DNA of 64,000 nucleotides from CBDDKZ01 sp965230415 (GCA_965230415.1 CBDDKZ010000005.1:5208001-5272000); one strand, 5' to 3'; numbered from the stretch's first letter, positions 1 through 14,800 are shown. The notes: generated by a model not told the origin, from the sequence alone. Made by a program: numbers and translations.

Positions 1-202
1 CAATTTCGTTTTCCAGGTATGCCGCTTTCTTTTTCTGATAGGAACCTTCAAGCCACCCATTTACCGCAATGGTTGTATCTTCCTTTGCTACAAATGCTCC
101 ATTTAAAATTCCATTGTCTGTAAACTCAAAACAAAACTGTAAAAATGGCAGTGTCAAAATCAATAACAGCACCACAAATAATAGAAGCTTAAGTTTATTC
201 AT
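1..202 (-). CDS. AlgJ/AlgX-like acetylation protein, N-terminal part
   Basis: This is the first 67 codons of a gene that runs off the left edge; the ATG is at 202-200. The protein begins with a short basic N-terminus and a hydrophobic segment (about residues 5-24) that looks like an uncleaved signal anchor. The mature start contains 'VNGWLEGSYQ' followed by a lysine-rich stretch. From memory this resembles the N-terminal region of the SGNH-hydrolase-like AlgJ/AlgX proteins that accompany Bacteroidota MBOAT acyltransferases ('W..G.YQ..K..Y...N.GF'). The upstream MBOAT gene ends 4 bp before this ATG, so the two are almost certainly cotranscribed and translationally coupled. The catalytic part lies outside the window, so the family call rests on context and a short segment. 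Confidence 0.6.
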   Translation of the reverse strand, partial: MNKLKLLLFVVLLLILTLPFLQFCFEFTDNGILNGAFVAKEDTTIAVNGWLEGSYQKKKAAYLENEI

Positions 203-206
203 CTGA

Positions 207-1625
207 CTAGAACTTGAAATAAATAAATGGATTAAACCCTGATGAAACGACCACACATACGGATACAAATAAAAGTACTACGGACAGCATAAAGACCGAC
301 AGTGTTCTTCTTTTTGTTTTCAAAGTTTCATAAACACCGGCAAGTCTAACTTCCAAAGAAGGTATAGCAGGCAGAAATGAAATAACAAACGCTAAGAGTA
401 AACATACTTTAACACTACCTGGGATTAATGATAATGACCAATCTCCTAAAAACATTATTTCAATAAATTTGCGCAGAAATTGTAAATCATCAATTCTGAA
501 AATCACCCAGCCAAACACGGTTATAAAGAAGGTAATGGCTATGTTTAATGTGCCTCCAATGTAGTCATACCATCGTTTCAAAAACAGTCTTTCAAGAACC
601 AGAAATAAGCCGTGATAGGCACCCCAAATTAAAAAATTCCAGGAGGCTCCATGCCATATACCGGATACAAGGAACACGAACCATAAATTAAAATACAAAC
701 GCCCTTTAGTTACCCTGTTACCTCCGAGAGGAATATATAAATAATCGCGCATCCAGGTACCTAATGTCATGTGCCACCGTTGCCAAAACTCAGAGATACT
801 TCGCGATATATATGGATTATTAAAATTTTCCGGAAATGTGAATCCGAGCATGCGACCAATTCCGATGGCCATATCCGAATAACCTGAAAAATCGAAATAA
901 ATCTGAAAGGTATAACAAATTGCACCGTACCAGGCAGTACCTGCAGACAGGTCATATGACGCAGTCCCAAATACTTTCGCTGCCTCTGCCCCTAAAACAT
1001 TGGCTATAAGCACTTTTTTTGCCAGCCCCACAATAAAGCGAAATAACCCTAACAATCGATCGTCATGTGTTCCATTGTATACACGCCCCCTTATTTCATC
1101 GGCAATATCCTGAAAGCGGACTATAGGCCCTGCAATTAGCTGAGGAAATAATACAATAAACAGTAACAGGTCGAAGAAGTTAGTTAATGGTTTCTTCACC
1201 TTCCTATATACGTCAAAAACATAACTCATCTTTTGAAATGTGAAAAATGATATTCCAATAGGTAGTACTACTTTTTCCCAGCTTAATTCGCTGAACCCAA
1301 AAGAACTTATAAGGTGAGAGATATTCTCTACCGCAAAATTTGCGTACTTAAAATAGGCTAAAAGACCTAAATTAACGACTACGGACGTTGTCAAAAGGAG
1401 TTTTTTTTGTCTCTTGTTTTCCAGATTAGCAATTTTCAAACACAAAAAATAGTCGAGCACACTTGATCCAAGGAGAATAAAAACAAATTTTGGTGCACCC
1501 CATGCATAAAAGAACAGGCTGGCAGCCAATATGACGTAATTTTTTATTTGCTTGGCTGACAGATAATAAATAATAAGAAAAAGAGGAAAAAAATAAAGTA
1601 AAAATAAACTGCTACTAAATACCAT
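207..1625 (-). CDS. MBOAT family O-acyltransferase (AlgI-like)
   Basis: A 472-residue polytopic membrane protein with about ten hydrophobic segments, the usual length for AlgI/DltB-type MBOAT enzymes. They move acetyl groups across the inner membrane onto exported polysaccharides. The family signature is clear: 'FWQRWHMTLGTWMRDYLYIP' in the middle, then 'GIWHGASWNFLIWGAYHG' with the presumed catalytic His at about residue 325 and a second His at about 338. The start at 1625 gives the standard 'MVFSSSLFLLYFFPLFLIIYY' family N-terminus. It is the first visible gene of an acetylation pair with the truncated gene immediately downstream (4-bp gap). The acceptor polysaccharide cannot be told; no glycosyltransferases are in view. 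Confidence 0.93.
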   Translation of the reverse strand: MVFSSSLFLLYFFPLFLIIYYLSAKQIKNYVILAASLFFYAWGAPKFVFILLGSSVLDYFLCLKIANLENKRQKKLLLTTSVVVNLGLLAYFKYANFAVENISHLISSFGFSELSWEKVVLPIGISFFTFQKMSYVFDVYRKVKKPLTNFFDLLLFIVLFPQLIAGPIVRFQDIADEIRGRVYNGTHDDRLLGLFRFIVGLAKKVLIANVLGAEAAKVFGTASYDLSAGTAWYGAICYTFQIYFDFSGYSDMAIGIGRMLGFTFPENFNNPYISRSISEFWQRWHMTLGTWMRDYLYIPLGGNRVTKGRLYFNLWFVFLVSGIWHGASWNFLIWGAYHGLFLVLERLFLKRWYDYIGGTLNIAITFFITVFGWVIFRIDDLQFLRKFIEIMFLGDWSLSLIPGSVKVCLLLAFVISFLPAIPSLEVRLAGVYETLKTKRRTLSVFMLSVVLLFVSVCVVVSSGFNPFIYFKF

Positions 1626-1886
1626 AAAATGCCTAAATACCTACGCGACATTTTCAATGCCGCACGAATTTAAACCACGAAAGTAGTAAATATTAATTAA
1701 TAATCTGACCTATCATTAAAGGATCTTATGATCGTAGCAAAAAAATCGATCAACGTCTAAAATACCGCAATAAAAGTATTATATCATGTTTATTTGAGCA
1801 GTAGCAAACACATTAATTAAATATGTTTTAAATTGCTTAATCTAACTATTTATGAAATTATTGTGCTGGTATATTCCCCAACTTTT

Positions 1887-2882
1887 TTATAAACGAGGCA
1901 TTGTTTTATTGAATGAAGGATCTGATCTACTTATTTTAGCCCAAATCACGGAGAATTCAATGGTACCGTTACTAAAGGCAGATAGATCTTTGTTCGGAAT
2001 ACTATAACTCACTCTGTAGATATTTTTACGCTGCTTAAGTCCGAGGTGAAAAACAGGAGCGTCGTCAAATCGATTCCCAACTCCTACTATAGCCTCGTAT
2101 TGTGAGTTTACGCGATAGTGTACAAACAAATTGGATGTCAATAAAAGCTGATCTCCCTGATAGTTCATTAATACATGAGGTTCCGCTTTTATATCTCTAT
2201 TAATATTTAATAACAACCCACCATACAGGTTATAGCGTATAGGTGTTGAATTTTCACTTAAAGCACTAAATTGTACGTTAGATTGAGTTACGTGATAAAG
2301 TGCATAACCTACATAAGGATTAATAAATTTTCGCTTATCTCTAAATCTGTAAAACACACCTAGCCCTCCGTCGATTCCAAATACATTTGACTTATAGGTT
2401 TCATTGCTACTCAAATTAGGGTCAAAGCCACCAAGTTCAGATGAATATTGAGATTCAAAGCGCAGTTGGGTCTCATCAAAACCAGTTTGGGTAATTCCTA
2501 ATTGTACACCTGTCATCAGATGATGCCTTCCTGTAGGATCAATAGATATATTATAGGCAAAACCCAGCAGTAAATTAAAAGAAGCATAACTACCTTCTCC
2601 TGCTTGGTTGTAGGTTAAATTGCCGCCAAACCCCATACTTTTTTTGGAGAAATCAGCACCAATGGCGCCAATCATAAATGGTGCAGAAGATACGCCAAGA
2701 CGCTGCGTACCGAAATTAAAATTCAGCCTGTAATCCAGGTTATCGCTAAAATACATACCTGTTAAAGCAGGGTTTAGCATTTGTGGATTAGCGTCATAGT
2801 GATCAAAGTAGAAGTCTTGCGACTTTCCCTCGCTTCCCAATAGCACTATAAAAAGAATAAATAAGGTATATTTCAAACGCAT
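1887..2882 (-). CDS. PorP/SprF family T9SS outer-membrane protein
   Basis: A 331-residue protein with a signal peptide (cleavage near residue 21, 'GKSQ') followed by 'NPQMLNPALTGMY', the N-terminal hallmark of the PorP/SprF family, and then alternating strands typical of an outer-membrane beta-barrel. Members of this family sit in the outer membrane with the type IX secretion system. The SprF type is usually encoded next to a large adhesin with a type B C-terminal domain and helps secrete or hold that adhesin at the surface. Here the gene starts 15 bp after the stop of the 7,003-residue adhesin on the same strand, which fits an adhesin-specific SprF-like partner. The barrel is inferred from strand pattern, not modelled. 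Confidence 0.9.
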   Translation of the reverse strand: MRLKYTLFILFIVLLGSEGKSQDFYFDHYDANPQMLNPALTGMYFSDNLDYRLNFNFGTQRLGVSSAPFMIGAIGADFSKKSMGFGGNLTYNQAGEGSYASFNLLLGFAYNISIDPTGRHHLMTGVQLGITQTGFDETQLRFESQYSSELGGFDPNLSSNETYKSNVFGIDGGLGVFYRFRDKRKFINPYVGYALYHVTQSNVQFSALSENSTPIRYNLYGGLLLNINRDIKAEPHVLMNYQGDQLLLTSNLFVHYRVNSQYEAIVGVGNRFDDAPVFHLGLKQRKNIYRVSYSIPNKDLSAFSNGTIEFSVIWAKISRSDPSFNKTMPRL

Positions 2883-2897
2883 TTTTAATGTTTTAAC

Positions 2898-5800
2898 TTA
2901 TCTAACTAAAGTCACATCTCCGGATACCTCAATTGGCCTGCCGTCAATATCCTTTCCTCTAAATGTATATATATAAACTCCATCTTGCTGTTCTTCACCG
3001 TTGAAGGTACCATCCCAACCTACACTTTGAGTGGTAGTTGAGAATAACTCTTGTCCCCATTTATTGAAAACGTGTAGTTCATATTCTATGACACCTCCTA
3101 TTACCCAGAAGAAATCGTTAACTCCATCTCCGTTAGGTGAAAAGGCACTTGGTATCGCCCAAGAATTACTAACAATAACAGGTTTGACAATGGTATCGCG
3201 GCATCCGTTTTCATTCACAATTGCCAATTGCACATCATAGTTCCCTGCTTCATCAAAGGTAAATTCCGGGTTTTCTTCCGTCGATGTATCATCATCTCCT
3301 TCTTGTCCGAAATCCCAGGCCAGCGAAGTCGCGTCAGAAGATTCATTAGAGAATGCGATGGTACCTCCTACAGAAACAGAGGATGAATTCATGGAAAATT
3401 CGGCTATAGGACCACCATCCATAAATACAGTGGCACCCTGATCCAATTCGGTCACACAACTTCCTCCATTCAGTTCGGCCATTATTAAATAATCGCCATT
3501 ACCTATTTGGTTAATTGGTATTAACAGCTCTCCTCCAGTACCACTAATACGATCACTTACAGGAATGGACCCGAAATCACCCACCGCAAAGTAGTTGACA
3601 TTCAGTTCCGAACTACCTAATCGTACACTGGCGCGTACACCATCACATACGGTGGTATCAAATACTGATATATCGGCCCGTGGTGCCGTTACCACGTTAA
3701 TGGTAGGGTTGGTTGATAAGTAGGCACTACAACCGCCAACATCACCCACTCCCAAAATCTGATAGCTTACCGTGCTAAAGATTGAATCTGCTGGAATGTT
3801 AAACGTTAAATCTCCACCATTCCCTGAAACGGGGCCAAATAAGCGAATGCCACTTAAATCTTCCAATTGATAGGATACACTCGTCTCTGAATTGCTAATA
3901 GTTATAGCGGCAGCTTCACCTGAACAAATAGGGTTTGCCACTACGGCCGTGCCCGGATTTTGAATTCCAAGTCCTACGACAAGTAATGGTGTATCTTCAA
4001 GTACCACTTCACAGTTTGACACCGTATGTAATGCTCTGACTTCAAAACTGGTAGTACTTGTGTAACCACTTAAATTACCAAATATTAAATTACCACCATT
4101 TCCAGGCAAGGTGCTTACAGATGAGTTTGTAGACAAGTCCACCAGGCTGTAGTTAACTATGGAGTTTGTGTTTTCCACAGTTACGGTACCCACCCCACCA
4201 AGGCAAATAGTATCGGCGGTAGCCCTTAATGTGTTCAACGGAGCCGGAACCTCAGTGATAATAATTGAATCGGACATGAGTAGCGCACAATTCGCCGGAG
4301 GCCTTATAGCTTCTACATGCAATGTCATCGCCTCATCTACGCTGGCTGTAAATGTTAGTGTGGGTGAACCTGCTACATCTACCGGCCCGAAGGGTACTCC
4401 GTCACGAAGTAATTGATAGTTCATTCCAATAGTTGCATTCTCTATAGTAACTTCGGCAGTAGAACCACTACAAAGATTCACTTCCGGGGCGATGATATTA
4501 TCCAACGGAATAGGAGATACCACCTGAGTAATTACCTGAACATTGGTATCAACACAAGATGTAATTATATCTGTCGCCATCATTTGCAAACTAATGGTTG
4601 AATCTGCAACAAACTCAAATAAAAGATTACTACCGTTACCAAATGCCGTATCGATCACCGCGCCATTATCCGGGTTAAACAATATATATTGCTGAGAACT
4701 TAAACTTGTACCTGTTCCTGTTACCACTGCCAATTCATTCTCACATATCGGTGTCGCACTTAAGCTGATAGCAACATCTGGCAATGGATTGACGACTACA
4801 AATGCCTGATTAGTTAGCGTAGCCCCACATACTCCACCCGGAATTCGGACCCTGATATCATAGGTAGTACTAAGCAGAGGTGCTACATTGAAGTCCCTAT
4901 TCGAACCATCTCCTCTAAAATCAGTGACGGTATCGCCGGTAGAAACATCTACTAATAAATAATCATACCCCACTTCTGTTCCCATAACGGTAATAAGGGC
5001 GGAATCTCCTGCGCAAATATCACCTGGAGAAAGAACAGTCAATGTTACATCCGGACCGGCTGTGGTGTCTACATTGGCCTGGTCTAATAAGCTTACACTG
5101 CATCCATTAGCTCCCTGAGCTACCACATAGTATTGTTTAGGAACAACTGTTGTAATAGTGAAAGCAATGGTCGTATCATTTCCTGGTACAGGCCCTGCCA
5201 CCAAAGTATCATTGGAAACATCAAACAATGAATAGGCCACACCTGACTGTGAAGAATTCACCTCTATATTACCCGAAATTCCTGCACAAACAACCGGGTC
5301 ACTTACTGTTAAATTATTGAGAGGTAACGAATCGCGTATAAGAACGGCGGTATCCAACATAAATCCACCACAATTATTCAAAGAAGCATATACTCTGAAT
5401 CTTGTTTCCAAAGTATCGATTACATTCATCCATAGGGTATCTCCAAAACCAAGCCCTAAATTCGTCGACTGAGTTAGCCCTAACATATTTTCAAGTTGGT
5501 AGTTTACCCCTATTTCAGAATTAACTACTCCCACACGTGCCTGTGCACTACCGCATACTGCTTCCGGAACAAGTTCCAGTGTGAAATTTGGTAATGGTTT
5601 CAAGTGTACATGTGCTCTATTTACAAGCGTGTCAACGCAAGCAAATTCGTTTACAGCTTCAATGAAGTAATCATCACTCACAACAGGAAGGAAAGGCATG
5701 GTAATTAATGCACCGTTGCCAGGATATCCTGCCGGGTTTCCTACCAATGCCGATGTCGTCTCATTATATATAAAATAATTGACATTGGTAGTTGTAGGAT

Positions 5801-8800
5801 CAATTTCAACATATGCACTATCTCCGGTGCAAACGCTATCGCCAACTACTCGCAAATTAGTGTTGGGAAGCGGGCTCACAACCACCGATGGTTGATCACT
5901 TAAAGTGGTCGTACAACCAGCGCTATCATTAATGGCAATTACCGTAAATGTTTCATTGGTAGTCCCCGTATAATTCAACTCAACTGTACCAACACTCCCT
6001 GGCACAGAATCTATTATCACACTTGATGCATCTTGTAAGAAATAGGTGACACCAAGTTCGGTATTCGTTGAAAATAATCTTGCCGTTTCACCTAAACAAA
6101 TGCTATCATCACTCCACTGCACATTGTCAGAAGGAGGTCCAAATACGCGAATATTTGCAGTATCCCGGATTATACTACTACACCCGAATGCATCGGTCGC
6201 GGTAAGCTGTAGAGTAGATGAAGCGGTGTCTACATTAATTACAAATGCTAATGCGGCACCATTTCCAGTTAAAGACTGCGGAGCGATATTACCATTTACA
6301 GCTGCTAAAGTATAGTTGACTCCTGACTGCGAACCACTTAAGAAGACGGTATCCGAAGTATTGCTACAAAGTTCCAAATCTGTTAAGGTGAAAGTATCAA
6401 TTGGTGCAGGGTTTACTGTTACCACTGTTGTGTCCAGGCTAATAAAGCATTGATCCAACCCTGCTTCCACTATGTATCTGGTAGTAGTATCCGGCACCAC
6501 ATCAAAGCTCAAAGGCCCATTCACACCGTTGATATCTAAATGCAGCGTATCATTGTCATCTCTCAAGGTATACACTGTACTTACAAAGGAATTGTTAAGC
6601 ACAATTTGTGCTGTATCACGCTCACAAATAGTAACGGCGCTTAGCACAGGATTATCATCAGGCAATGGTTTTGCTATTACCACTGCGGTATCGGTATTCA
6701 GTGCCGTACAATTAAGGTCTGAAATTCTCACTATGTAATAGCTGGTATCATTGACATCGGGCAATATATCAAAAGTAATTTGTCCTCCCTGGTCATTAAA
6801 TGTACCCAAATTAGTATTTGGACTACCAACCTTATAAAGCATATAACTGAAAGGAGCTGAAGTAGGGTTGATTGTAATTTCAGCCGAATCCCCACTACAG
6901 ACCACTGTATCACTGAAGGTTAGATTGGTATCAATTGGAGGATAAATCCGTGCCCATGCTGTATCATTCAGTGCCAGCTGGCAACCGTTATCTGCTAACA
7001 CAAGGTAAGCCGAATCTTTATTGGCAGTGACATTGAAAGTTACACTGCCACCACCTGTAAACGGACCATTACCATTCACGATGCTACTATCACTCATGCT
7101 TACCAGTGAATACTGAACACCTGCTTCACTTGTCGGTAAAATGATCTGAGCCACTGCACCCAGACAAACCGTATCATCTACCACGGCAAAATTCACGTCA
7201 GGTGCACTTTGCATATTTACTTCACCCGTATCTGCTAATAATACATCGCAACCGGTAGTAGTGTCCATAGCCAAAATAGTGTATTGCGTGTAAGTGAATG
7301 GGGCAATTGGGAAATCAATAGCGCCATTAGTACCTTTTACAGGCGACCCTACTACCCCATTAACTATATCCGTCAATGTATATGAGACATAATCGCGACT
7401 TCCATTAAGAGTAATTACAGTATCTTGGCCAGGGCAAATCAATAAATCGTTCAATGTGAACGGGTCTGACGGTAATGGATTCACTACTACATTTGAAGTG
7501 TTTAAATTTGTATCCGTACATCCAATTGTAGTATCAGTAATTATTACTTCATAATCATCGGTTGCGACAGGTTCAAATTCAAAGTTCACACTATCAATAG
7601 CACCAGTGTGTGGTCCACTCATTAATGCATTATCAGAAACTCTAATTAAGGAATAAGCCATTCCCGCTTGAATGGAAGACAAGGTAATGCTTGTACTATC
7701 CCCAAAACAGGCTTCATTATCCGTAATTGGTAAATTCGTATCCAAAGCCGGTATTACATGTACCTGAGCAGTATCATTCATATTAACGGTACATATACCC
7801 AAGGTCGCTTCAACACGATAGGTTGTTAAAGAATCTGTATTTACTGTGAAGTTAAAAGGACCTCCTGCACTATTTTGATTATCCACTACTGTATTATCAA
7901 AAACGCGTACTAAGGTATAATTCAAAGCTTGTGAAGAAGGGATACTAACGCTTGCGCTTGCCCCAAAACAAACCGTATCTCCCAATATAGACAAGGTACT
8001 ATCCGGTAACGGTTGCTGTGTTGCAATTGCCGTATCAACGAATTGCACACTACAACCCGAGAATGTATCGATAGCTACAATGTGGTAATTGGTAGTTATC
8101 ATTGGATCAATAGCAAAGCTCAGCGGAAGTCCGTTCCCCATTAGTGTATCGGTCACAGAAGTATCGGTAGCTGCATTTTGAAGCACATAGCCAACTCCGC
8201 TTACACTATTACTAAGTGCTATCACCGTATCCTGACCCGGACAGAAATCCACATCTTCTATGGTAAAATTGCTAAGTGGTAATGTATCAACAATAACTAA
8301 TGCAGTATCCGGGTTAATGGCAGAACACGTAGTAACAAGGTCTTCTATTAATAGTGAATAACTGGTGGTAGTCACAGGTGACACTGAAAAGGTCATCGAA
8401 TCATTTATACCGGTACGTATATAACCCGGACCAACTGATGTCATCGTCGAAGTAAACAATAGGGTATATCTTATACTCGAATCGTAAGTAGTATCCAAAA
8501 CTATTTCTGCAGAACCACCATCACAAATAGAAGGGTCACTAAGCGTGTAACTGGTATCTGGACTTGGAATTACGTTCACTGTAGAAATTTCATTAGTAAA
8601 TAATCCACAGGTAGTTCCCAGGTCGGTAATGTAATAGATGTAATCGGTAGTATCGAACGGAGATACTGTAAAATTCAGTAGCCCTCCATTTCCAGTGTCA
8701 ATGGCAACCGGAGTAATCGAATCCTGCACCTCGAATAGTGAATAGCTATATGCATTAATGCTGGTACCAATTCCGATTACAGCATTATCGTTATGACAAA

Positions 8801-11800
8801 TATCATCTGAAACAGCAGTTAGACCGGCAATTGACGGCAACGGTTGAATAGTAACGATAGAGAGATCGCCCGATACTGCAGCTTCACAAGTGGTACCAGG
8901 ATCTCTTACTATGGCATAATAGTTTGTTGAAATACCCGGAGCGGTATAAGGAATATCCACTATTCCATTATTACCAAGCACCGTATCTGAAGCAATAGTA
9001 TCGTTAACATCGTCTCTTAAGTAGTATTCAAAACCAATATTGGTCCCGCTTAAGGTAATTACCGTATCTGCTTCAGGGCATAAAACAGGGTCCGATAACA
9101 CACCACTTGCAACTGGCAATTCATTCACGGTTATGGAAGCAGCACTGTCGTTGTAATATTGACAGGAGTTGGCATCGGTGATTAAAACTACATAATTTGA
9201 ATCCATGGTAGGAATATCTTCAAGCACTAAGGTCCCTCCCGTACTTGTTGCGCTTGCTCCACTAAAAGCCACCAAACTGCTATCGTGCATATACCTTAGA
9301 CTATAAGTATGACCAGGGTCCGTATTCAAAATTTGAATGCTTCCTGTATCACCAATACAAATTTCATCATCAATAACTGATAAAGTAGTGTCTGGCGCCG
9401 GAATAACATTTACACGTGAAATTTTCGGGGCCTGCGTAAATAATCCACAACCTGTTATATTATCCTCCACATAATACCTATAGACCGTAGTATCTAAAGG
9501 ACTCACGTTAAAGTTCAGGCTACCACCACCCAAAATACCGGCATAGATCGGATTAATTGTATCCTGTGCATCGAACATGCTGTAACTATTTTGACCGTTT
9601 GTGCCTCCTAAAGTTAAATTCACCGATTCCCCAAAACAGATCACCGCAGACGATGCCACAAGCGCTACTGTATCAGGCAATGGTCTTACAAAGACACGTC
9701 CTACACTGTCTATTTGTCCGCTACATCCGGTTACGGTATCTATTGCCATAACATGATAGTCTCTTTGTACCGGAGTCTGAACCCCTTCAAATAATAAAGG
9801 ACCTCCCGTTCCTAATAAGGTATCACTTACCGACACGCTGTCATCATGCGTTTGCAAAACGTATTTAATGCCAGATATACTGCTACTCATCGCTAATGAA
9901 GTATCATAATTTGGACATACTGTGATTGATTGTACATCAAAATCATTGATCGGCAGCGTATCTACCTCCATAAAGGCCAGGCTATCATTAATTTGAGTAC
10001 AAGCCAATAAATCGTTCGTTATCAATACTTCCAAAAACCTGGTAGAATCTGCGATAGTTTGCAGTGTTACCGAACCTGTGGCAAGGTCGTCTCTACGTGG
10101 GATATCCACAGGAATATGATCACTCGCCCGTCTCAGCTGATAGTTAAAGCCTGGCATGGTACCACTTAACTCAAAGAAAGCTACTTCATCAAAACACACA
10201 CGGGTATCGGTAATACTCAATGTACTGTCTATTGGGCTATCCATATATACAAACGCGGTATCGTCAAGGATAGATGAACAAGACTCTGTTGCTTTGACTC
10301 TGAAATAGCCCGTACTATCCGGGTTAAAGTCAAATGTAAGTACTCCTCCAACACTGGTATCCGGAGCAATCGGTACGGATGTCGTATCCATGAACATAAG
10401 TTCATATACCACCCCAACATCGCTGGTATTTAATGTAATGGTAGCCTGCGCATTGTCACAGATACTATCGCCGATAATTTCATGTGTCGGATCCGGAGGA
10501 GGAATTACTGTTAAAAAACTAGTGTCTGCAAATTCCCCTGAACACTCTGTCACAGGATTATATGCACGTACCAGGTAAATGGTACTGGTATCGGAAGTTA
10601 TATTAGTAAATGTATAAGGGTTTCCATCTCCCGTGAATTGTTGTATAGTATCTTCAACCGCATTTACCAATGCGTAATTTATACCATTCACACTTCCCGA
10701 AAGAATAATACTTGAATCCTGGTTTGGACAAATAGAAGGATCACTCAATGTGAAACTACTTACAGGGATGGTATCGGTAACCATTGTATGAATGAACCCG
10801 GCATAACCCTGGCAATTATTATTATTGTTAATAACATAAAACTGGTATTCTCTTCCCATAACTGCCGGAACATTGAATGAAAGTCCCGGACCGCCAAATC
10901 CAACTTTAGCCGGACCTACAGCACTACTATCCGCATTATCAACTACCTGATAAGTCATATAATTGAATGTCCATGGAATAGAAAGCGTTGCCGAATCACC
11001 TTCACAAACAAGATTACTTGAAAAGAAAAACCCTTTATGTGCAGGTTCTAAATACTGCATTTGCACGGTATCTTCCAGGAACACGGAACATGTACCTGTA
11101 GCACGTATCAGGTAATCGAAATGCGGTGAAGGCTGAATTTCGAAAAACATGGAATCTCCCAGCGACTGTATTGGTGTTTCCAGGAATGTGTCATCACCTA
11201 TTCGATAAGCCTGATAGAATATGCCCGAGTCACTGGTTGTCAATGTAACAAAACCCACTTCATCCGAACATACGGTTTCACCCAATATATCGTGAGTCAT
11301 ATCCGGAAGCGGAGCCATACTAAGCATTCCCATATCTGCCAGTCGAACATCGCAACTGGTAGCCGTATTAGTGGCAATCACATAATAATTCACCGGAACA
11401 AGCGGAGAAACTCCAATATTGAAAGTAAGTGAATCGCCATCACCTGGTAAAGGTCCACTTACGAGTGTATCGTTCGCATCATTATACAGCGCATAACTTA
11501 CACCAATCACACTATTATCCAACTCAATGTAAGACTGAACATCGGGACATACCTGAGGATCGTCTAATAAAAACGGATGATCTGGCAGGGTATCAATAGT
11601 TACAAAACCACTATCGTTACTTGTATTTATGCAGCTGTATACGTCATCCACAATATGCAAGTAGTAGGCGTCATTTATAGTTGTAAACACCCTCAGCGAA
11701 TCGACTGTATTAGCACCTGAAAGAGAATCAACTAACAAACTGTCGCTTGCCCTAATGAGGTAATAGGTATAACCAGTGGCCGGAGTGGTAATTACCAAAT

Positions 11801-14800
11801 CCGTTGAATCATTCTCACAGGTATTCGGATCGCTTAAATCGACATTGGCGTCTGGCAGGTTGATTATTGCCAATGTTGCCGTGTCATTCAGGTTATTGCT
11901 ACAAAATGCCAGGGTATCTGTCACTGTAACATAGTACTCAGTAGTGTCAGTTGGGCCGACGTTGAAGGTCACATCACCACCAATAGTACTTCCGTCGGCA
12001 GGCCCACCAACAAGCACATCGTCTGATAGTCGTTTTAGGGTATAGGTATAAAAGTCGCTGGTAGGCGAAACGGTAACAACACCCGAGTCTCCAATACATG
12101 CAAAGCTATTGCTCAGACTGCTGGCATCAGGGTCTGGATTTGACAGGGTATTAACAGTACCCAAATCAGCAAGTTGTACATCACATCCGGTGGCATCATC
12201 AATGGAGATCACATGATACATTGTCGTATCTGGCGGGAACACACTATCAAAAATTATTGGACCGCCAGTACCCGCTACTGTATCTAAAACAGAACTACTG
12301 TCAGCATGTGTTTGGAGTAAATAACTAATACCGACGACTGAGTTGTTAATGGTTAATGAAGCACTATCCCCGATACATACCGTCGGATCGCTCAACAAGA
12401 AATTATGATCAGGAAGCGTATCAACCCTCACTTCCCCTATGTCATTGTTATATACAACACAGGTAGACGTAGGGTCTGTAATAAGCAATAAATAATCTGC
12501 ATCAACCGCATTGGCAATACCATAATTCATTGGGGCACCCGTACTAACTTTAATGGCAATCGTCGAGCTATCTGCCGCTTGTAACTCATAAGTAAATCCG
12601 GCAACACTTACAGGTAAGGTTAAATAGGCCGAATCACTTTCGCAGACCCTCGGATCTGTAATGACCAGACTGGTATCAGGGTAATTCACCATATTCAATG
12701 TCGCTGAATCGCTATGATAATTCTCACAATTGGTGCCCAGGTCGCGTACATAAACCACAAATGAAGCGGAAGAAGCAGCAACAAATTCAAGACTTACAGG
12801 TCCGCCATCTCCATTTACAAATGTGCTGACGGTGCTGCTGTCACTAATAGCTCTTAGCTGATAAGTAAGACCTGTCAAAGACGGATTGATAATTACAGCA
12901 GCCGTATCGCTTTCACAAACCATCCCCGGCCCTGACAATGTAAATGTGGTATCTGGTAGCGGGTTAACAGTTACGGTCCCCGTGCCAGCAAGCTGAACGG
13001 CACACATGGTACCACTTGGGTTTTGTGCCAGTATGTGATAGGTAGTGCTTACTGATGGCGATACGGTAAAATCAAGAGCAGATCCGGTACCGGCTAAGGT
13101 ATCTAATTCAGAACTATCTGCGTGTAACCTTAAAATGTAGTCTATCCCTGTAACACTACCATTCAAAGAAATGATGGTATCGTCTGTATTACATATGGTG
13201 ACATCATTTAAAGTGAAAGGACTTAAAGGAAGCGTATCGACAGTAACAAATGCTCCATCTAAAGTATAATTGCGACAGGTACTCAATGTATCAATGATAA
13301 GAACTGTATAATTTTCATCGCTGGTAAGTGTTTCTCTAAAATCAATTGTACTTCCGTTGGTACCTCCAAATGGCCCGTCTACCACAGAACTGTCTGATTG
13401 CCTCACCAGTGTATAAGTATGATCATTGAATGAGTTAGCTAAAGTAATTACTGCTTCATCACCTGAACAAATAGCGGGGTCTGTCAGAGACATCGAATTA
13501 TCCGGTAAGTTAATTGTTCTTACTCTTGCCGAATCGGGCATATAAACCCCACAGGCCGGCCCGGGGTTATTCTCTGCAAACACCACTACATCTGTTGTAC
13601 CTGGTGACGGCACAAACCCGATAGACAAAGCACCTCCATTACCCTGCACGAAAGTTAGTGGTGAAATATCGCTGCTATCGCCCAGGTAACGTAATTGATA
13701 ATGATGTGTTAAAGAAGAAGCGCTAATAGTTACAAAAGCCGTATCATTCTCACAAAAATCGCCACCGGTAACAGTCATACCTGCAACTACCGGATTCGGA
13801 TTTACAGCTACAATAGCAGAATCCCCTACCACCGCGTTACAGTTTAAACCGAAATTATTGGTGGCTACCACAAAATAGCTCACTGAGGTATCAGCCAAAT
13901 GATTGTGCGTTAACACACCACCTGTACCACTTGAATAATTGGTTATGAAGGTACTGTCTTCGAGGTACCAGTCATAAGCAACATTTGTATAACTCATAGA
14001 CAATCTCAATCCAACTGTTTCGCCCTGGCAAACTGTTGTATCACTCAAAGTCATTGATGTATCAGGAATTGCTTCCAGCGTTAATTGAGCGGGATCTGTG
14101 TTATAATCTATACAACCATTAATAGTATCTTCGATAACAACGGTATAGTTGGTATCTGTAAGGCTCAGCACTCTGAAATCCAGCGGTGTACCGTCCGTTC
14201 CTCCAAATGGTCCGTCAACCATTGTGCTGGTATCACTCACATAAACAAGACTGTAAATATGGTTGCTTTGAGAGGTCCCTAATGTAATCGTCGCAGAATC
14301 GCCGAAACATACAGTAGGGTCAGTAGCAGAAATAGTATTTGTTATTGGGGGAGCAATGGTTACCTGAACTTTCGGTGTATAAAAAACTTCACAAACTGTA
14401 GCGGAAGTAATGTGCACATAATAATTAGTATCGGCCGGCGGAATCGTTTGCAATACCACAGTACCTCCGTTACCAGGCTCTGTAGTCAAAGAAGCAATAT
14501 TAGTACTATCTCCCCCCCAACGCAAGTTATAGCTCAACGCTGCATCTGTAGCATTTAAAGGTACATTCAGGGTATCGCCCGCACAAACTACTGCATTAAG
14601 TAAAGGAGTCAGGCCGGTGGTATCCGCATATTCTTTTACATTTGCTATACCTCTGTCTGTCATCTCAACAACACAACCAAAAGCACTATCGATCGCAATC
14701 ACATGATATTCTGTTGTATCGCTTGGTGTATCGTTGAATACTAGCGGTCCACCGGTCCCTAAATAAGGTCCATCTATCGCCGTGCTGTCACTATGTTGCC